10,301 nucleotides of DNA from contig JALTMZ010000178.1 of the NCBI GenBank assembly GCA_027001105.1, forward strand, positions 1,540 through 11,840, written 5' to 3'. The DNA comes from Thermococcus sp. Its GTDB lineage: Archaea; Methanobacteriota_B; Thermococci; Thermococcales; Thermococcaceae. The notes below the pieces were generated by a model, which was given only the letters and a program-made list of their open reading frames with translations, had not been told where the DNA came from and ran no database searches. Shown here piece by piece: positions 7,867-10,301 of this stretch (positions within the stretch are counted from its first letter, which is position 1; every line of letters starts with the position of its first letter). A program made the position numbers and the translations under genes.

Positions 7867-8693
7867 AGCTGGTGCTGCAAATGTCTGCCCGCAGGGGAGG
7901 AAATAAAAAAGGAAGTGCAATAGGCTATTTGGTCATATTTGTAATACTTCTCATACTGTTCTCGTCGCTCCACAAATACACGGTTAGATCCAAGGCTTCT
8001 TCCTTTAACATTGAGTGGATATACTTAGCATGGGGGTTCTTTTTCTTCATAGCTATGGGCATAGCATTGAGATTTCTCTTTGAAACCGGAATTTCGAGTG
8101 AAAGACTTCCAAGAAAGAAAAATAAATGGAGGAACGTTGCGGAGTTTATTACCCTATTTGCAATTGTTGTTGCCGTTTATCTACTCCTCACAGCTAAACC
8201 TCGATATTTGCCTCGAGGAGAAGCTCCCATTATAAGGTATCCAAAATGGATCATGAGCTTTGGGCTTAACCAGACTGTTATGATCTATTACAAGCCCCTG
8301 CCCCTATATGCGTATGCTATTCCGCTTATCATAGCTGCTCTCATTGTTCTAACTGCAGTTAAAAGACGAAAGAAACGTATCATAATTATGGGGGAGCCCC
8401 ATAAATTCAACCCTCAGATGACCTTTGACACAATTGAAGGGACACCTGAAGAGAGGATAATAAAGATGTACAAGAACGTCGTTGCAGGGCTTATTTTAAA
8501 GGGCTATCCATATCAAAAGAGCTGGACTCACTTGGAGCATGAAGAAAAGCTGAGAAATATATTCGAGGATTTGGAGGATCTGCACACGCTTACAAGAATA
8601 TTTGAGAAGGCAAAATATGCCAAAAGGCTCAGCAGCAAAGACATAGACATCGCAAAGAAAAGCTATGATAACCTGATGAAATTTCTGAGATAG
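7863..8693 (+). CDS. membrane protein with C-terminal DUF4129 domain
   Basis: A 276-residue membrane protein. Hydrophobic segments at about 19-36, 52-73, 92-110 and 147-166 indicate four transmembrane helices. The roughly 35-residue loop between the third and fourth contains PRYLPRGEAP and probably lies on the opposite side of the membrane from the tail. The cluster VKRRKKR (166-172) after the last helix places the C-terminal tail in the cytoplasm. That tail (about 195-276) has the DUF4129 pattern: a MYKNVVAGLILKGY helix, a SWTHLEH segment, then DLHTLTRIFEKAKYAKR and a final amphipathic helix. DUF4129 proteins are often linked to MoxR ATPase and DUF58 genes; none is in this window. The ATG at 7863 overlaps the preceding stop. 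An alternative ATG at 7881, with GGTG (7871-7874) before it, gives a 270-residue form; both ribosome sites are weak. The molecular function is unknown. Confidence 0.75.
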   Translation: MKLVLQMSARRGGNKKGSAIGYLVIFVILLILFSSLHKYTVRSKASSFNIEWIYLAWGFFFFIAMGIALRFLFETGISSERLPRKKNKWRNVAEFITLFAIVVAVYLLLTAKPRYLPRGEAPIIRYPKWIMSFGLNQTVMIYYKPLPLYAYAIPLIIAALIVLTAVKRRKKRIIIMGEPHKFNPQMTFDTIEGTPEERIIKMYKNVVAGLILKGYPYQKSWTHLEHEEKLRNIFEDLEDLHTLTRIFEKAKYAKRLSSKDIDIAKKSYDNLMKFLR

Positions 8694-8695
8694 AG

Positions 8696-8702
8696 TTAAA
8701 AA
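8696..8702 (+). promoter_or_regulatory. candidate mptA TATA box
   Basis: TTAAAAA just after the DUF4129 gene stop, with purine-rich GATAGAG before it. Its centre is 38 bases before the mptA ATG, close to the spacing at the other promoters here. Weak on its own; supported mainly by position. Confidence 0.35.
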
Positions 8703-8736
8703 GCCGATTGTTTAGTTCAACTTGGCGGTGATAATA

Positions 8737-9549
8737 ATGGGTGAGATTTTTGAGACCCAAGAGGAAGTTCCGGAGATTAAAGAGAAGCTCCACAGGGTTG
8801 GTATAACTAATCTCAGAACTGTAGCAAAGATTAACTGGAAAGGAAAGCTCTACACCTTTATCCCCACCTTTGAGATAACAATAGATGTTCCTGAGGAGAA
8901 AAAGGGAATACATATGAGCCGTCTCGTGGAAAGCATAACGGAAACCATGAGTGAAGCTGTGGAAGAAGAGGTCAGCAGGGTTCATTCGTCCCTCGAGGAG
9001 CTTGAGCTTGCAATAATCAAGCGATTGGAGGAAAAACACCCACACAAGAGGGCCGAAGTTTGGATAAAGACGCACCTAATTATTGGGAAAGAAACCCCCG
9101 CAAGTAAAAAGATAAGCCTGGAAGCTTACGATGTTGAGGTTGGGGTCATAAAAGATGAAACAAAAGGGAAACTCGAAAAAGTACTTAAGGTCACGGTCAT
9201 AGGAAACACAGCCTGCCCCCATGCGATGGCAAACAATCAAGGAAAAACACACATTCAAAGAGCAATAGCAACTCTTGAAATACAGACGGACTTTGATGAG
9301 GAGATACCGCTTGAGGACATGGTTGAAGTTGTTGAGAGCTCATTCAGTTCTCCAACATACACGCTGTTGAAAACCGTCGATGAGAATGCTGTCGTTCAAA
9401 GGATGTACCAAAATCCAAAGTTCGTGGAGGATGTTGCCAGGGAGATAATCTTCAAAGCAAAGCAGAAATTTAAGGGCAGAATACACGTTAGGGTTGTTAG
9501 CCTTGAGAGTATTCACAAGCACGATGTGATAGCTGAGACGTGGTATTGA
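8737..9549 (+). CDS. mptA: GTP cyclohydrolase MptA (FolE2-type)
   Basis: MptA is the metal-dependent archaeal GTP cyclohydrolase. It converts GTP to 7,8-dihydroneopterin 2',3'-cyclic phosphate, the first step toward methanopterin-like or modified folate cofactors. The 270-residue protein shows the FolE2/MptA landmarks: N-terminal [20 protein letters not shown] (6-25), GIHMSR (57-62), the metal and active-site block CPHAMANNQ (160-168, Cys160) with THIQRA (171-176, His172), ESSFSSPTY (200-208) with Glu200, and the closing HKHDVIAE (260-267). Family-important residues are present. The ATG at 8737 follows GGTGAT (8727-8732); the in-frame TTG at 8722 lies before that site and was rejected. The 43-base gap from the DUF4129 gene carries a TATA-like box, so it is probably transcribed separately. 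Confidence 0.93.
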   Translation: MGEIFETQEEVPEIKEKLHRVGITNLRTVAKINWKGKLYTFIPTFEITIDVPEEKKGIHMSRLVESITETMSEAVEEEVSRVHSSLEELELAIIKRLEEKHPHKRAEVWIKTHLIIGKETPASKKISLEAYDVEVGVIKDETKGKLEKVLKVTVIGNTACPHAMANNQGKTHIQRAIATLEIQTDFDEEIPLEDMVEVVESSFSSPTYTLLKTVDENAVVQRMYQNPKFVEDVAREIIFKAKQKFKGRIHVRVVSLESIHKHDVIAETWY

Positions 9550-9568
9550 GAGAGTATTTTTAACTCTC
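9550..9568 (+). terminator. hairpin with T-rich loop after mptA
   Basis: GAGAGT (9550-9555) and ACTCTC (9563-9568) form a 6-bp stem around the loop ATTTTTA, directly after the mptA stop codon. A pyrimidine-rich stretch (CTCCCTCCCC) follows and further T runs lie at 9583-9586 and 9591-9594. Archaeal termination relies mostly on T runs, so the hairpin may be incidental. Confidence 0.4.
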
Positions 9569-9604
9569 CCTCCCCATTGCCCTTTTAAAGTTTTCCGGGA
9601 AGAC

Positions 9605-9612
9605 TTATTAAT
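9605..9612 (+). promoter_or_regulatory. TATA box of the TIP26-like gene
   Basis: TTATTAAT preceded by the purine-rich GGGAAGA (9597-9603), a good TFB element. The centre is about 36 bases before the GTG start, giving a predicted leader of about 11 bases that just includes GGGTGGTG (9634-9641). Confidence 0.5.
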
Positions 9613-9644
9613 CCCAAGCCTGATTCCCTTTTTGGGTGGTGGAT

Positions 9645-10301
9645 GTGAAGTATAGTGAGCTCGATTCAAGACTTCGAAAAGTTTACTCCAGAATTAGAAC
9701 ACTGGATGACTATCACTGGGATTTGAGTAGGGACAAGATAATCGGAAGACACAAGAAAAGTGATCTAAAGATCAGAATTAGGGTAGCAAACAGCAGAGAA
9801 GAGGCAGAAAAGCTCAGTGAAGTGAAAGAGGGCGAAGGACTTGACATAGTGGTTGTACCGAACAAGGGGACGTTTTACCTTCACAACGGCACATTTATCA
9901 TGACATCAAAGTTCCTTAGGGGCACTCTTGTGGATATAAACGATCACATAGTCTGGAGAGGGTTTAAGATTGTGGAGCAAGATGGAAAGCTCATGCAGGA
10001 AGATTTTTACGAATATCTTGGCGGCAGGTTCATCGAACACCTGAAGAACAACCTAACAATTGGACAGGACTTTGTGTTCTGGCAGTTCTATAAATGTGAA
10101 AAATGCGGCAGGTACGTTGACATTGACAGCGTGAGAAGCCACTTAAAGGATCACGGAATCAAAGTCGAAGACAAGGATGAGATGATGTATGAGGTCTTTG
10201 AGATAAGCATAATTGATGGAAAGGTGTATGACAAATTCGGTAAGGAAGTGAAAGAGGACAAGCTTAGCGAAGAAGCCAAGGACTTCATAAAAGAAACCCT
10301 T
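9645..10301 (+). CDS. TBP-interacting protein, TIP26-like, 3' end missing
   Basis: The open frame runs from GTG 9645 to the right edge without a stop, giving 219 residues; the Thermococcus kodakarensis protein Tk-TIP26 is about 226, so only a few residues are lost. From memory the sequence closely resembles Tk-TIP26, beginning MKYSEL and carrying DDYHW, VPNKGTFY, DINDHIVWRGFK and YEYLGG. TIP26 binds the TATA-binding protein and hinders its loading on promoters. The N-terminal part (about 1-120) is a nuclease-like alpha/beta fold in that family. C151-x2-C154-x11-H166-x3-H170 is a complete C2H2-type zinc site inside a helical region. The start was chosen because the in-frame GTGs at 9636 and 9639 fall inside the ribosome site. 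It is read from its own promoter and not coupled to mptA. Whether it controls genes in this window is unknown. Confidence 0.8.
   Translation, partial: MKYSELDSRLRKVYSRIRTLDDYHWDLSRDKIIGRHKKSDLKIRIRVANSREEAEKLSEVKEGEGLDIVVVPNKGTFYLHNGTFIMTSKFLRGTLVDINDHIVWRGFKIVEQDGKLMQEDFYEYLGGRFIEHLKNNLTIGQDFVFWQFYKCEKCGRYVDIDSVRSHLKDHGIKVEDKDEMMYEVFEISIIDGKVYDKFGKEVKEDKLSEEAKDFIKETL

Noticed and set aside
8629..9075. 148-codon open frame on the minus strand across the DUF4129 gene end and mptA
   Set aside because: It overlaps the strongly recognised mptA coding region, resembles no family I know, and has no supporting context. It is a shadow of the + strand gene.
9613..9636. CCCAA / TTGGG possible hairpin hiding the ribosome site of the TIP26-like gene
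   Set aside because: Only five pairs, weak at hyperthermophile temperature, and the predicted transcript start near 9634 would leave the left arm out of the RNA.

Overview
The window reads as a piece of a hyperthermophilic euryarchaeal chromosome, most likely Thermococcales (Thermococcus or a close relative). The reasons are the archaeal gene content (aIF1A, a RIO kinase, an archaeal Dim2/Pno1-like KH protein, both Topo VI subunits, MptA-type GTP cyclohydrolase and a TBP-interacting protein close to Tk-TIP26), heavy use of AGA/AGG arginine codons, Shine-Dalgarno sites of the GGAGGTGAT type, and TATA boxes of archaeal form. All recognised genes lie on the + strand.

Left edge (1-453): the C-terminal part of a McrC-like subunit of a McrBC restriction system, cut by the window edge and broken by an apparent one-base deletion near 269. 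Next, 563-1465 holds ftsY, the SRP receptor, with its own promoter.

Centre (1601-8693): eight tightly packed genes that look like one operon. The order is aIF1A, RIO1-type kinase, KH-domain protein, top6B, top6A, a DUF530-like protein, a small protein with a C-terminal helix-turn-helix, and a DUF4129-type membrane protein. Gaps run from -14 to +6 bases. The first three products belong to small ribosomal subunit maturation and initiation. The next two form DNA topoisomerase VI. The last three are poorly characterised and are the best place to look for new biology.

Right end: mptA (8737-9549), the entry enzyme for archaeal pterin/folate-type cofactors, has its own short promoter region and a hairpin/T-run terminator candidate behind it. 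A TBP-interacting protein gene runs off the right edge from 9645.

Four promoters (ftsY, aIF1A, mptA, TIP26-like) share one layout: TATA box centred about 36-38 bases before the start codon, which predicts leaders of only about 10 bases. The aIF1A TATA box sits exactly between the arms of a perfect 7-bp inverted repeat, a candidate regulator site for the whole ribosome/Topo VI operon. I saw no tRNA, rRNA, CRISPR array, insertion sequence or origin. No gene-free stretch exceeds 300 bases. I found no strong evidence of a wholly new system; the most notable items are the uncharacterised genes attached to topoisomerase VI, the aIF1A promoter repeats and the broken mcrC.
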